DNA of 64,000 bases from Megalonaias nervosa (Eukaryota > Mollusca > Bivalvia > Unionida > Unionidae). Under the pieces are notes generated by a model, which saw nothing but the letters and a program-made list of their open reading frames with translations, searched no databases and was not told where the DNA came from. Of the stretch, positions 36,692-49,676 are shown in pieces. The first letter of the stretch is position 1. Each line of letters starts with the position of its first letter. A program made the translations under genes and the position numbers. The stretch spans positions 1-64,000 of the forward strand of contig JAECUM010004938.1 of NCBI GenBank assembly GCA_016617855.1, given 5' to 3'.

Positions 36692-36732
36692 TACATACAT
36701 ACATACATACATACATACATACATACATACAT
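36692..36732. repeat. (ATAC)n microsatellite
   Basis: Orthologous to 10024-10059. Confidence 0.9.
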
Positions 36733-36998
36733 TTGACTACGACATTCACAAAACTAAATTTAATTTCCAAAAGTAAATCTTGTGTAGATCTGGCATTAAT
36801 TCATTTAACGCTTATAAAAATAACAAATTGTCATATTTGTTTAAAGTAATAGCCATCTTAATATAGTGTGCAAAACTGTAGTGTGCAAAACTATAGTGTG
36901 CCAACAATATTGATGTAATCTAATTATACAATAATCTTCAAAAAGTAATGAATCTCAAAATAAATGACCTATTCTGAGGGATGTATAATTGTGTAAGA

Positions 36999-37168
36999 CA
37001 TGTGAATCCCTATCAATATCACCAATTAGCCGTGTAGGTGCGACTGTTCCACTAAATACAGGAAGTAAGTATATTTTCGGTAAGTACCATGTGAATCCCT
37101 ATCAATATCACCAATTAGCCGTGTAGGTGCGACTGTTCCACTAAATACAGGAAGTAAGTATATTTTCG
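36999..37168. repeat. Two 89 bp direct repeats
   Basis: Nearly identical copies starting catgtgaatccctatc. The near-identity implies a recent duplication or gene conversion. Confidence 0.88.
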
Positions 37169-37865
37169 AAAGATAAGTACCTGGATAGAGTCAATATGAC
37201 ACAACCATAAGATACCTAAACAGTTGACATATATACTTATTATCTGATTACACTCAGTTTGGATAAATCAGGAATTAGGCTATAATTTAATGAGGAATTT
37301 AACACAATAATAACAACTTCAATGCCTGATTTTCCATTGAAAGCGCATTGTACAAGGTTTGAAAACTTGCGTATATAGTTTTATATTGGACAAAGGTTGT
37401 TGCATTGATTTCCGTTTGCACCGGCAGCTAGTAACATGAAAACCTGTTGAGAAATGTTCAACCTTGAAATGGGCTACCTTTCCACTGGCAGCTAGTAACA
37501 TGAAAGACTGCTGAAAAATTTTCAAACTTGAAAGAGGCTAATTTTGAATTCTTTTAACTTCGATCAAACTGCTTCCACTGTATATATCTTATCTTGATCT
37601 CCTTCAGGTAATGCTGTCACTACACATCTGATTTTTGAAACGCTGGTGACAGGTCTATTGTGGTACTAACAGAGAAAGTGTCCTATAAGATGTAGAGCCT
37701 GGGGTCCAGGATTAATCTTCATTGTTTTTTCTTTCCAATGCATCAACCAGTGCACTGCCAGTCCAGCAATCAGGTCTACAAGTCCTGTCTTCACAATAGT
37801 TCCTGTCAGCACTTGGTCTAGAAACATTGTGAAGGGTTCAACACAAGTGAAGAACCTGTATTGAT

Positions 37866-37936
37866 TATAATATAATATAATATAATATAATATAATATAA
37901 TATAATATAATATAATATAATATAATATAATATAAT
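37866..37936. repeat. (TATAA)n pentanucleotide repeat
   Basis: About 14 uninterrupted copies, inside the 1.9 kb insertion. Confidence 0.92.
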
Positions 37937-38870
37937 GAAAAGCTTAAATTACAACATTAATAGTGACAAGAATGTCAGGAAACAAATGCCAATAAACTAT
38001 TCAAATGACATCATTAGAAATGTAGAATATATACCGAAATAAGAACGACTGCAAATTTAATTTATCAACTCCATTTTAAAAGATTAATTACCGGTTTCGA
38101 GATGGCAAAAGTTTGAACATAAAACCTCATTTGTTGGCTCATGATATCTGAATGCATAGTTCGTTCCCGCTACATCTCCGTATCCGCGTCTGTAGCTCAG
38201 TGGATTTTCATGTCAAGGTCATTAAATATAGCACAAAAGTACCCAATTCAATTCGTGTACGAAGTATTTAAACACAATTCAAATCGCCTTACAGCGAGGC
38301 ACATCTCAATAAATATATCAAGAAACAGGGTGGTCATTTTACATCATTCATCGATAATCTGGTTCCCTGCTGATAGTGCTCCCTGTGTTACATTCCGCTA
38401 TTTGTATAGCAGAGTTCAACGCAGAGAGTATGAATAGCTTGGAACCAGACTATGACCCGTGGAGGAGTTGATTTGTTTATTAAAGACTCGAGGTAATAAT
38501 TCAATTGCTATAGTAAACCTTTGCAAATACCAAGATATTAAAAATTCAATAACTTTAAATTTCTGAGCGCTCATATATTATATTTATCAGCATAGACACA
38601 TCTTTGATTATAGCATCTGTGTGGAGAAAACGAATGAGCTGTGGCATTCCCTGGATCTGCATGAGTTTGAAATGTGTGCTTTTAATACCGCAACAATGAG
38701 TCAGGTGATGATTTCAGTAGTGAGTCTTCCAAACTCAAGTCTGTAAAAGGCTGAAATTCGATCAATACAACAATGTCTCTGGTTTTTTCCAGTTACACCT
38801 AGGATAAGCTCTCAAAGGATTCCTTTTACTAAGGTCGTATTTTCATTATGAACCAATCCTGGCCAGCCAC

Positions 38871-39174
38871 ACCGATATACACTCTCTTTCATTTTCACTC
38901 ATTTTTAGACTGGTCCCAATTGTACCATATCATCTGTACCATGAAGCTTTAAGACGTGATTAGAAATCTTCGGTTGCCTCCCTTGTGTTTTATTTGCAGT
39001 TTAGCACCTTGTCGGCCTATTCTGCTATCACGTGTTGTTTTTTGTCCAAAGTCCTATTAGTACCGATAAAAATCGATAGTTCTTTAATATCAAGTAAGTA
39101 ATATTCATCAGTGTAAAAAATATCCCACATTTCTATTCTACATGCATAGGAAATTGTGCCTTCTAAATGTCAAC

Positions 39175-39228
<54 letters not shown>

Positions 39229-40049
39229 TGGACTTACATCTACGCTGGACAATGTTCCGATATGTTAACCCTATCTACACCTCGGAGGATCCAGCAGATA
39301 TTTTAATGCATCGTCCTAGCAACATCTACTGGATTTCATGCGTTGCCTTTCTTAGCATGCAATGACAACCTTCCAATAGCGTGTAACAGAGAGAATTCAT
39401 TAGAGGCGTATTATAGTAAAAGGTATTTATACAAACAGAGACCGGAAGTGGAAAATTGCTGAATCATGAGTCCATTCAAGCTGTGCACTCCACTTATTTC
39501 GATCATGTACAAACAGTATGTTAATTCGAGTAACTTATCTTTAATTGGATGCTGTGGCTTACTGCCGCATGCAAAAAATTCACAGACCCGAAGCACATAA
39601 ATATCTGCTAGATCCTCCAAGGTGTCGATACGGTTAACATATTGGAACCCTGGCTTGCGAAGATGGTGGACTTAGTACAGCGCTTGATCTTTAGAAGATC
39701 TAAGCGCTTACAATATCAGATAACACATAAAAACATACACAATGACAAGATTATAAAATAAAACACCATGAAATTGCAAAACATAAATATTCCTATAATT
39801 ACGAAAGTGAACCTTATTACGTCATTAAGTCTGTTCTTACAGTCGAAATATGTGAATTTTAAGAGCACTCATGAATGAGCACACGAATGACTGTGTGTAT
39901 AAAATGAATAAGCAAATTCTTTCCACATAGCTGGGCCCTGGTTTGGAAAGGAATGCTGTTCGAATGACTTCGTTTTAACAGTGGGAATAATGAGAATACA
40001 AGAGTCGGAAGATGAACGTAAGTTTCTAGACCGGATGTCATCAAAAATG
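38871..40049. other. Anonymous block left of gypsy copy 2
   Basis: It matches 10306-11460, including an (AAT)n tract at 39175-39228. The open frame that reads the repeat as poly-Asn is not a gene. Confidence 0.5.
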
Positions 40050-41470
40050 GAGATCAAATCCTACCTAGAAGCTGTTACACTCCTTGAAAAAAAGATGAAT
40101 TGCTTTGACTTGAGATAAAATGTGATCTTTCTGGGGCAAGAGCTTCGTTATCGAAGCAAGAAATAAAAAAAATATTTTGGTCCAATATTTTGTGGAAAAG
40201 AATGTTTTGGGTAAAAGTGCTTTGGTTTTGATTAGTAAGTCTGTATCAGACTCTAACATAAAAGTAAAGGAATAAAAACTTAAAATACAAGATGGAATTA
40301 GAGTTAAAAAGCTTGAACTTCAGAAAGATGAAGCGGAAAGCAAATGAAAATGCAACTGGAGAAAGATGAGAAACAAATGCAAATGAAATTAGATAAGGAG
40401 GAACGAAAGAGGGAAATGCTATTAGAGAAAGAGGAGAGAGAAAAAAATGCAGTTACCGTAAGAAGAAAAAAAAGATGCAAGTGCAATTGGACAAAGAGGA
40501 AAGAGAGACAAATGCAAATGCAAATGAAAAAAAAAGAAAAGGAAGACAGAGAATTGCAGAGAGAAAGAGAAAAAGAGAAAGGGAATATCAATTTAGATTA
40601 AGAGAATTAGAGCTGGCAAGTGAAAAGGACCTCCCCACTTTACATACAAATTCAAGTTTTGATGTTATTAAGAATATTATGGTTAGTACCCCCTTTTCTG
40701 GAAAGAAGTAGATCAATATGTTGTTCATTTTGAGACAATTGTTGAAATTTTGAAGTGGCCAAGATAGTACTGGTCTCCATTATTACAATGTGTACTTACT
40801 GATCGTGATATCTATATTTCAATTTCACTACATCAGAGTGCTGATTATGATGTCGTTGAGGACTACATCTTCAAGGGTTATGAGCTGGGACCCGAGGCTT
40901 ATCGACAACGTTTTAGGATTTCTAGAAAATCAACTGACCAGACCTATGTCGAATCTGCATGGGAAAAAACATGACAAGTTGATAGTAGGTGCTCTTCTAG
41001 AAGGTTACTAAAGATTACGAAAATCTCAGACAACTCGTATTTCTTGAAGAGTTCAAGAATTGTGTCCATAGTGACACTACGACTTATTTTGATCAGAATA
41101 AGGTCGAAACCTTGGACAATCCTGCTTGTACTGCTGACGAGTAATCCTTAGCTCATAAAGTTTCTTTGTAGGTATGTCTTCCACTCAGGCGTCGTATGAT
41201 AAAACGTAATTCAGCCTAATACAAGCCTTCCAAATTGCACTCTGGCACAACGTTTAGAAATCAAGTTTCTGATACAATTGATCAGAAATTATTATCTCTT
41301 CCTACGTGTTGCTATTGAAAGAAGAAAGGACACTTTATTTCTGGTTCCTACAAACTAAAAAATAAGCAACAGAATCAAGACAGACTTATTCCAAATGCTC
41401 TTATTTCCAAGAGGTCAATATCTCGGTTAAATATTGAAAGCATACATTTGTTGGGTCTAATAAACCCCAG
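40050..41470 (+). pseudogene. Gag of gypsy copy 2
   Basis: The Glu/Lys/Gln coiled coil is at about 40310-40620 and the SCAN-like capsid at about 40640-41160, undisturbed by the solo LTR seen in copy 1 but with frameshifts and stops. A zinc-knuckle remnant near 41300-41350 keeps the first Cys and the His, while the second Cys is a stop. Together the two copies allow the domain layout to be recognised. Confidence 0.7.
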
Positions 41471-41482
41471 TCTGATTTTATT

Positions 41483-42058
41483 ATGGAGAGTTATGAACCA
41501 TTCATGTCGAAGGGTTCTATATCACTCATGGGTGATTCGGCCAGTCCTATCCCTATTAAAATTTTAAGGGACACAGGAGCTTCTCAGAGTCTTTTATTAT
41601 CAAGTACTTTGCCTTTTTCTGAGAAGACTTCATCTAATGAGAGTGTTCTTATTCAGTGCGTACAGTGCTTCTTTGTTAACGTTCCTCTCCATTGTGTAAA
41701 TTTGTCATCAGACTTAGTCTCAGGACCCGTGACAGTTGGAACAGAGTCTTCGTTACCCATTGAGGGCGCTCATTTATTATTAGGCAATGACCTAGCTGGA
41801 GATAAGGTTGTGGTTAATCCAATTGTAACTGACAAGCTTTGTTTGGATCAGAACGTCTATCGTTTTGAAAAAGAATTCCCTGATTTATACCGAGTTTATG
41901 CAGCTAAGAGAGCTATCGCAAAGAAAGCTCTTGAGAATGATGTTGATCAGGAAAGTATCCCTTCAGCTGACATATGTATCAGTCAGACTTTTGATGAGGT
42001 CACTTTCATTCCTTGTTTGGATCAATCAAAGGGTATTGATCACAGTGATCCTCTTTAA
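41483..42058 (+). pseudogene. Retropepsin (PR) of gypsy copy 2
   Basis: A 191-codon open frame with DTGAS at residues 30-34 (41570-41584) and LLGNDLAG near residues 102-109. This is the longest open retroelement frame in the window, but it is cut off from gag and integrase by stops, so it is a remnant. An acidic linker follows. Confidence 0.82.
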
Positions 42059-42110
42059 ACTACTCATTCTCTTTATTCTAATAAGGGTGACAAACGACAA
42101 TCGCATGTCG

Positions 42111-42966
42111 TCGAAGAGGAAAAAGATCCTGGAATCTCCTATTTGTCTCAAAGGGTCATTATTGAAACTGAAGCCACAGCAGTACCTGTTTGTTATTTCA
42201 TTAAAATGTGATTCTTATGAAAAATGGAGACCACGTGAGGTACCTGCTGGTGACGAGTTGTCAGTGAACTATGAAATTGTAGTTCCAAAATCGTCCAGAC
42301 AGGATTCTTACCCTGGCCCATGAAACTCGACTGGCTTGTCATTTAGGGATTTATAAGACTTATCACAAGATCTTGAATCACTATTATTGCCAAATATTAC
42401 AAGTGACGTTTGTAAATACTGCAGATCTTTTCATAGTTGTTAAATTGTAGCAAAATCCAATAAGAAGATACCTAAGGCTCATTTGCAACCTATTCCTGCA
42501 TTTGACGAACCATTTAGCAGGATAATGGGAAACTGTGTAGGTCCCTTACCTAAGACCAAGTCAGGTAACCAATACTTGTTGACCATAATGTGTGCGTCAA
42601 CAAGATTCCAAGAGGCAATTCTTTTGAGGAATATTAAAACTAAAACAATAGTAAAAGCTTTCATAAAGCATTTTTTTTACTCACTTTGGCCTTCCCAAAT
42701 TTGTCCAATCTGGTTAAGGTTCAAATTTTATGTCTGTAATTTTCCAGCAAGTTATCCTTGATTTTGGCATCCAGCAATTCAAGTCAAAAGTGAAATTATG
42801 GTTTGACAGAACTTCAATGGAGAAAACGATTGAGTCTGGTGATAGAGTCTTGTCTTTCCGGCTCAGTCATCAAAATTTTCTTTAGATTAGATATTACGGC
42901 CCATTCCACATTAATAAGAAACTTAATGAGTTAAATTACAATAATAATACTCCTGGTATCTATAGA
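42111..42966 (+). pseudogene. Integrase of gypsy copy 2, catalytic core deleted
   Basis: The zinc-binding domain is degraded, with its Cys pair lost near 42420. The core start (GPLPKTKSGNQYLL) is open at 42483-42761, but the first catalytic Asp is Asn (NCVGPL). The frame passes from the GIQQFKS-type segment straight to ESGDRV, the same internal deletion as in copy 1. It lies upstream of RT. Confidence 0.8.
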
Positions 42967-43229
42967 TAATAAATGAGTACCAGTATGTTGAGAGAGATAG
43001 CCAGGTTAATCATGCAATTAATATCGTTGTACCTGTCCCAGTCACTGAGGATTTAAGCGAAGGAATGCAATAGGACTCTATTGATTTTGGAGTAACTAAT
43101 CTTCATAATTCAGTAATTATAACTAATCTGGACCAGAAACTTTCATATTTGCAACAATAGGAAAGGAATGAACTTAAACAGTTATTACTTGAATATAATC
43201 ACTTCTTTCTAGATGTTCCTACAAGAACA

Positions 43230-43811
43230 AACAAAATCTACCATGACGTTGAAATTGTTAATTTCTCACCTGTGAAATAACACCCATACAGAATGAACCA
43301 TCTCAAACAGGAATGCTTGAAAAAAGAAATTCAGTTTTTGCTGCAGAATGATTTCATAGAGCCCAGTAAAAGTGATTGGAGTTCACGATGTATACTTGTT
43401 CCGAAACCAGATGATACTTTCAGCATGTGTACTGATTATTGAAAGGCAAATAGTGTGACTAAAACAGATTCATTTCCATTGCCCAAAATCGATGACTGAA
43501 TTGATAAAATTGGAAATGCAAAGTATGTCAACAAATTTGACTTTCTGAAAGAATTTTGGCAAATTCCATTGACGGCAAGGGCAAAGGAAATTTCGGCATT
43601 CGTGACTCCAGATGGACTTTATCAATATAAAGTGATGCCGTTTGGGATGAAAGGTTCACCAAGTACTTTTCAATGTTTAATGAACACGAATACATCTGGT
43701 CTAGATAATTTTGATGATTACATCGATGATGTCATTATCTATAACGACACCTGGAAAGATCATTTAGCGACAATTCGGAAATTGTTTGACAGATTCACTG
43801 ATGCAAGTTAA
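43230..43811 (+). pseudogene. Reverse transcriptase of gypsy copy 2
   Basis: Motifs: LLQNDFIEPSKSDWSS, a CTDY followed by a stop, GLYQYKVMPFGMKGSPSTFQ, and YIDD at 43719-43730. Retains the KQECLKKEIQ segment that copy 1 has lost. It ends at a deletion after FTDAS. Confidence 0.86.
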
Positions 43812-43884
43812 ACCTATAGATGCTAAGGTCAAGGATATCTCTGAATTCCCTGTACCTATCAGTAAAAAGCAACTGATGCGAGAC

Positions 43885-44310
43885 TATTTGATAAATTAAA
43901 GGCCATACTTAGGAGTGCACCAGTTCTTACAGCTTCAAATTTCAGCGAATCATTTAAACTTTCCTTTGATGCAAGTGATGTTGCGGTTGGAGCAGTATTG
44001 ATTAAAGAAAGTAAAAATTGTGTTGATCATCCAGTGTGCTATTTTACTAAGAAATTAAATAAGCACTAGAGAAATTATTCCACAATCGAGAAAGAATATT
44101 TGACTTTGATATTGGCATGACAACACTTTGAAGTCTACATTAATCCAGCTCCTTCTCCGATTATTCTGTTTAGTGATCACAACCCCCTTACTTTCATCGG
44201 CAAGATATAAAACAAATGTCAGAGATTATTAAGGTAGTGTTTATTGTTGCAGGAATATAATATTTACATCAGGCACATCAAGGGAAAAGACAATTTGATA
44301 GAGATATATT
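43885..44310 (+). pseudogene. RNase H fragment of gypsy copy 2
   Basis: It retains the VAVGAVLI and HPVCYFTKK segments with frameshifts. The RT connection and about 130 bp present in copy 1 are deleted. Confidence 0.7.
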
Positions 44311-44435
44311 GTTTCATAAATACTTTGTGTCATTCATAAGAGTTCATCTTATGTTTTTTTACCATTTGTATATTTGACTTATAGTACAATGAAAGAATTA
44401 TTGTACAAATCTTTCTTTTCCTTTATGAGGGGAAG

Positions 44436-45360
44436 TGTTATGTATATTTATTTTAATTGTTTGTCTGTTAGTTTTAGCATTTTTGTTTCATTACATGTTA
44501 TTGGAATGTAACACTGTTTGCTGGACTTGACCTTGTCCAAAATTGAGTTCATGTCTGCCTGACCTAATTGAATTTTGTATTTTTTTATTTCATTTATTTA
44601 AACAACTAATAATAGCATCATTATTCTCTATGTTTATGAAGTTATTAACTGAATGTTTATTCGGGTAAACAAGAAGTGGTAAATATGTTGATCAGTGTCA
44701 GGGTTTTGGATATTCCCTATTGAATTTTATAGGCTTTTGTGTTGTAAATAAACAAGGTTCGTTAGATCATTCTAGAAGGTTATTTACCATTAGGTAATGG
44801 TTGTTTTTAGAAAATGCGAATGTGACCTGAGGTCAAGCAGAGAACTACATTATCTTGTGACAGTGAGGATTTTACCAGTTGTGCTTTAACATCTAGCACT
44901 TTAAGTTGTATTATGTTGTGACCAGTTTGAGCTGAATCTTATTTTCTTCAAATTGTTGAATTCTAGTGACTATTTTCTCCGGAAATGCATAAGTGCTCTG
45001 ACAAACTTCTTGGATATACTCATTCCTCGAAATTTATACTGAATTCAAATTTGGAATAGTTCTATGATTCAACAAAAGACTGTTGACACATCAGTACTTA
45101 GTAGACCATAACAGACAGGTCATCGACTTCAAGTTTGGATCTCTTCGGGACTTGAAATGAATTTTATTCAGGACTTTTCATTTTTAGGATTTGTGTCTTT
45201 AATTCTTGGATTATTTTTGGATTTGATTCGCAATATCTTTAGTTCTTTTTTCTCATTTTTTCACTTTGTATTATAGGGAAACAAATTATTTGTTACATTT
45301 TACAAAGCTTGTTTTCTTCACTATTTTCTGTTACTTTTTCAAGAGCATAGAATCATAGCA
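44436..45360 (+). repeat. 3' LTR of gypsy copy 2 (925 bp)
   Basis: It begins TGTTATG directly after gaggggaag and ends at catagca. It matches 17960-18870 with scattered substitutions and small indels. Confidence 0.87.
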
Positions 45361-48300
45361 ATAGTCTCTGTCAAAATTCCTCAGGAAAGTTTGTTTCCTC
45401 TTCCAAAACTGTCATAAGTAATTACATTGCATCCAGTTTATTGCTGTTTCTCTTCAACTTTTTAAATTTATTAAATATTGAACTAATGCTATTTTGTTTA
45501 AAAATCGGGTTAATTTGCTTAATATCTTTTGTTATTTAGTGACATTGTTAAGTTGAATTTTCTAAAACCAACTAGAAACATGACCTAGTTTCTACATTGA
45601 AATGCTGACTGAAATGGTCCAAAACAACGTTTTCCAGTTCCATAAACTGATGCATAAACATTATGTCTCTGCAAAGATATGCGCAGAATACGCCAACATA
45701 TCGTGACTGATGAAAACAATTGGATAGTATCCCGTGTTTCCCAAATTAGTATTATTGATAGGAGAATGTTCTGGTGACAACTGCCGCTTTCCAACGGTAA
45801 ACATTGTACTTATAGTAATTAATTTTTGTTTATCTGTCGAATTTCGCATTGGTCTTGTGCAAATATTGGTTACGGAAACCTTACATGCGCAGAAAATCTT
45901 AATTGCGGAGTACATGTGCTTAAATTATGATGATACATTTCTGGCAGCAAATCTTTATATCTGTATCGAAAAAGAGAGATTTAATATTAATGTTTGTCTT
46001 CTAAAGTTATTTTTGCTGTGACTATAACGTAAACGAATTTAGCAGTACATATAATCAGCACTGGGACAGTAACCTTGCATATTCGTGATACTCTTACCGG
46101 AATGAGATTTTTATATGTTCTGCTCGCACATTCTTCAATGGATATAAACCCTTTAGTTAAGTAACCCTAAATGGTTAATTTTGTAGTAATTATTGCTGGG
46201 CAGAGGCTTCTTCATAAGATGTGGCTATGAATGTGAACTTTTTGTTATTTGTTAATGCTTATATTTTAATCCATGTATGCGAAGAATGTGTACACAACGT
46301 AGGGCTCCAAGAAAGGCAGCACCATATTTTAGACCCTGAACGTCATCCTGTTGGTTTTTAAACTCGCAACGCTTAACTTGATAACATGTTTGGTATACCA
46401 TCATTTATTATACTGTGAACATTTCATGAACCGTGTTTTTATAGTTTTCTCTTAAAGAGTTGGAAGGTTGGGATGTGTATATATCGGTAAGAGTGGAAAA
46501 AATTCAAAGTAAAAACATTCCGGTCGGGTTTGAATTCATTGCAGCTAAATCCTGTTGTTATGTCATTTGTTCTAAGAAGCAACGAATCTTAAAGGAAATG
46601 TTACTTTAATTCAAGACAATGTCATCATTTGTAAAAACTAATTTAATTTTGTCTAGTCCATATGACGACTTAATTTCCTCATTTGAGTCACAACTTTAGC
46701 CACTCAGCCACTGTATCTACCCCTAGGTTTTGTACATCGTAAATATGCGTCACATTTCTTACAGCAGAAATGGTACATGTAAGTAAATTGTCATTTGGCA
46801 GACATGTAGTGCACAGATTCTGCTAGAAGAACGCTTCCCAGTTGTCATTTAAAAGTTTGTTGAAATATGAAACTGAGGCTAGAACAAGAAATTAATATTA
46901 TAAGAGGGACGTTTGTTATTGAAGAATATTTAAAATGGAAATGTAATAAATCTTGGCTGGTATTGTCCACAACATTTGCACAGTGTATAGTTCCAGTTGG
47001 ATATTACGGGTACGTAACATCTCATTTTGAAACAGTGATTCTATGGAACATATAGTATACAATTAACACTAATTTTTTATTACTTCATAACGAGCTTAAT
47101 AAAGAATCTCCACCTTTTATGTTCCTATTTCCATTGATATTGCATATTTTATACGATGATTACTAAGAGCTACAACTATTGTGATTAGTAAACTTTTCTA
47201 CATATAAGTAAACCTAAGCAAACTATTTTTATAGTACACTATTAACTATCTCTGTATCCAGTGCATGATATAAAAATTCGACTGAATAATTCAAACCAGA
47301 TTGCTGCTCACTCGAGGACATATAATTCTGGCAATATGAATTTTCAAACCGGGAATGGGATTGGCGGGCTGTAGCAAACAAAAGTAATACTTTGAAAAAA
47401 GAATAAAACTCTAATTATATTGACAGCTTAAGTATATTTTCTTCAGGGTTCTATTTCGAGTTTGCAGCTGTTTGTCCAAGAATTTTGCTCTTCACTTTTC
47501 CAACATAAATGATATTTGCTTGCTTTATTTACTAAAAGGATCAAAAGCTTTAGTACAAGTGAGTTTAATGTTTCTTTTTACAATGGCATATATTTTTGCG
47601 ATCAGGACATTCCGACGTATCAAAACAGTAGCTCTCGATTCTTGCTTTATTTTCATAGATAGTTACTGTATAATTTGACCTTAATATACATTTTGTTTCC
47701 AGTGCTGTTTATAAAGCTAACGTTACCAAAATACGCACAAAAAGAAAACGAAGTATGCATTTTGCATGACATCCAAGTGAACAGACATATTCCATCAGCA
47801 TACATTCTAAAGAATTTAAATACGTTTGGGGTGTTTACATTCTGTTCAAAATAGAAACATGAAATGATTATCTTTCCAGGGGAACAAATATGCCTCGAGA
47901 TCAATGCTGAGTGTACGTGCAACTTTCATTTACTTATTTATTTATTTTGTTTTGGTTTCATGCACATAAAGGTCGAAAAATCGCGACATTTATTTTCCTT
48001 TTCGACATAGCTTTGTTCTTGATGATAGGTTCTGGCAAGATTTTCAATCACGAATTAGAAGTCCAAAAGGTCCAAACAATATGTAAACTAACTAAACAAC
48101 AAAATGTACGTATTTTTCAAACTCTTAATAAGGCCGACTTCTTACAAATACAAATATGTATAATAATTTCATTGTTATGCCCCAAGCGCTTCGTTCTTAA
48201 TCTTAATTTTTCACAATTCACAATTCCAGACAGTGTTACAATGCGTAAAATGACACAGATAAAGGATGGTTGGAATAACCCAAACACCTGATCAGGTCAT

Positions 48301-49244
48301 CTACGTATGCAAAAGAAAATACAAGCAAAACTTTATTTGTATATATTAAATGATCTCGCCCATTGGTGCTAAAATTCATCTCTAAACAGAAACACAGAGA
48401 GATCTGTAGACGTATGTACGTACGTTTCGGCTGGACTAAATTAAATTACCCTCGCCGACCGACGTAAGCAAGTGAAGTTCGAATAAATTATTTATATACA
48501 TCTTTACTTGATTCGATTACACTTCATTGCTATTTAGTTACTTGTATAACTTTCTAAAGTTGAGAGCATACTGGTATTGCAAAGTAATATAGTTTCTAAA
48601 GTTTAAGTTATGCTGTAAACCTTTCAGTACTTGTAGACCATATAAAATACAATATATAGGAAGATAACACTGTTCATTGTTTATATGAATCTCATTCTGA
48701 GAATTTTAGGCATAAACCTAACAGTTTATGGAAGTTTATTTCTTTGCATTAATGTAACATTAAATATATACAAGTAAGAAAACTCTTTTTGGTATATGGA
48801 TAAATCATATTACTCATATATGTTCATTAACTGAATTAAATCGGATGTTGAGAGAATTTATAAAGCATGTATGTATGTATGTTGAGGGGGTGGTTTTGAG
48901 ACGATCCTCTGATTTAATGAAAATGAGCCTAAAAGCAGAGAGTGGGTGATAAAGCAGGAATGAATATTTTTCCCTTCAAAGTTTGGTCCAACAATGCCAA
49001 TATTGGAAGCAAAAGTGAACTTAATTCTTCACTGAAATTATATTTTTAGTATTGCAATGAATATCAAATAACCCTGAAAAGATGTAGCTAACACAAAGGA
49101 ACGCATAAAATGACTTATTAACCTTCTCATCTATAATGGTAGATTCTTTGCTAGTTTTGTCGTTTGAAACGACAGTACGAAGACTTCAAGTACACGCATG
49201 TATTTTAAGGAAATTAATGTCGGTATATTGAAGTGATTAGATAG
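45361..49244. other. Anonymous block right of gypsy copy 2
   Basis: It matches 18871-23166, without the SINE and the (TA)n insertion. No gene is recognised. Confidence 0.55.
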
Positions 49245-49468
49245 CGTAGCTTTAACAATGTTTCAGTCATATCGCTACAATGTCTGCAGTGTGACAGCTT
49301 ATAGTGATGTCTAGCACTAGGGCATCATGCTGCAGACATGTGACATGATGTTCCACCCAGTCAAATTATCCTGAGACCAGGCCAACCAATCCTGACACTA
49401 ACGTCTTAATGCTGAGCGCCAATCGAGGCAGCTGTTCGAACCATTTTTTAAAGTCTTTGGTATGACTC
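49245..49468. mobile_element. 224 bp unclassified insertion with 16 bp target-site duplication
   Basis: It is flanked by exact 16 bp direct repeats (tgaagtgattagatag at 49229-49244 and 49469-49484). Unit 1 has a single, empty copy at about 23160-23175. There is no A- or simple-repeat tail and no obvious tRNA A and B boxes. The long duplication suggests insertion by non-LTR machinery. Confidence 0.78.
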
Positions 49469-49609
49469 TGAAGTGATTAGATAGTCACTTTGAAATAGAT
49501 AACTAAACAAATATGACTTTGACGTTTCCTACAAGAAATAAGTTAAATTATGTTTATTCGTCGACTGCTATCTCGACAATTTCTCTCGCTTTTTCGTACA
49601 CACAAACAC

Positions 49610-49611
<2 letters not shown>

Positions 49612-49669
<58 letters not shown>
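49612..49669. repeat. (CA)n microsatellite
   Basis: A nearly pure CA tract followed by degenerate CGCA steps. Confidence 0.92.

Positions 49670-49676
<7 letters not shown>

Larger units (their letters stand above)
36970..38870. mobile_element. 1.9 kb unclassified insertion with internal tandem repeats
   Basis: Unit 1 is continuous at the equivalent point (about 10305), so this is an insertion in unit 2. It holds two 89 bp direct repeats (36999-37087 and 37088-37168), two imperfect 65 bp repeats sharing ggcagctagtaacatgaaa (about 37424-37550), and a (TATAA)n tract. I see no terminal inverted repeats, coding domain or clear target duplication. The class is unknown; a non-autonomous DNA or rolling-circle element is possible but unproven. 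Confidence 0.5.
40050..45360 (+). mobile_element. Ty3/gypsy Gmr1-like element, defective copy 2
   Basis: This is a duplicate of the element at 11504-18870 without the 5' LTR and without the nested solo LTR. Order: gag, PR, INT, RT, RNase H, purine tract, 3' LTR. Its right flank (atagtctctgtcaaaattcctc) matches that of copy 1. Extra deletions lie after the YIDD region (near 43807, between two caagtt repeats) and near 43880. Confidence 0.85.

Noticed and set aside
36999..37168. Possible CRISPR-like or satellite array
   Set aside because: There are only two head-to-tail 89 bp copies with no spacers, in a eukaryotic context.
38185..38260. tRNA-like start (gtctgtagctcagtggat)
   Set aside because: It resembles an A box only; no B box or cloverleaf follows, so no tRNA or SINE can be supported.
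36970..38870. Helitron
   Set aside because: The left end starts with TC next to an AT, but the right end lacks CTRR and a clear hairpin, so the class is left open.
39156..39365. Poly-Asn open frame
   Set aside because: It is a translation of the (AAT)n microsatellite.
46867..47055. 62-codon frame that looked like the start of a membrane transporter
   Set aside because: The unit 1 homologue (about 20655-20830) differs by a single-base indel within it, so the frame is not conserved, and the resemblance was too weak.
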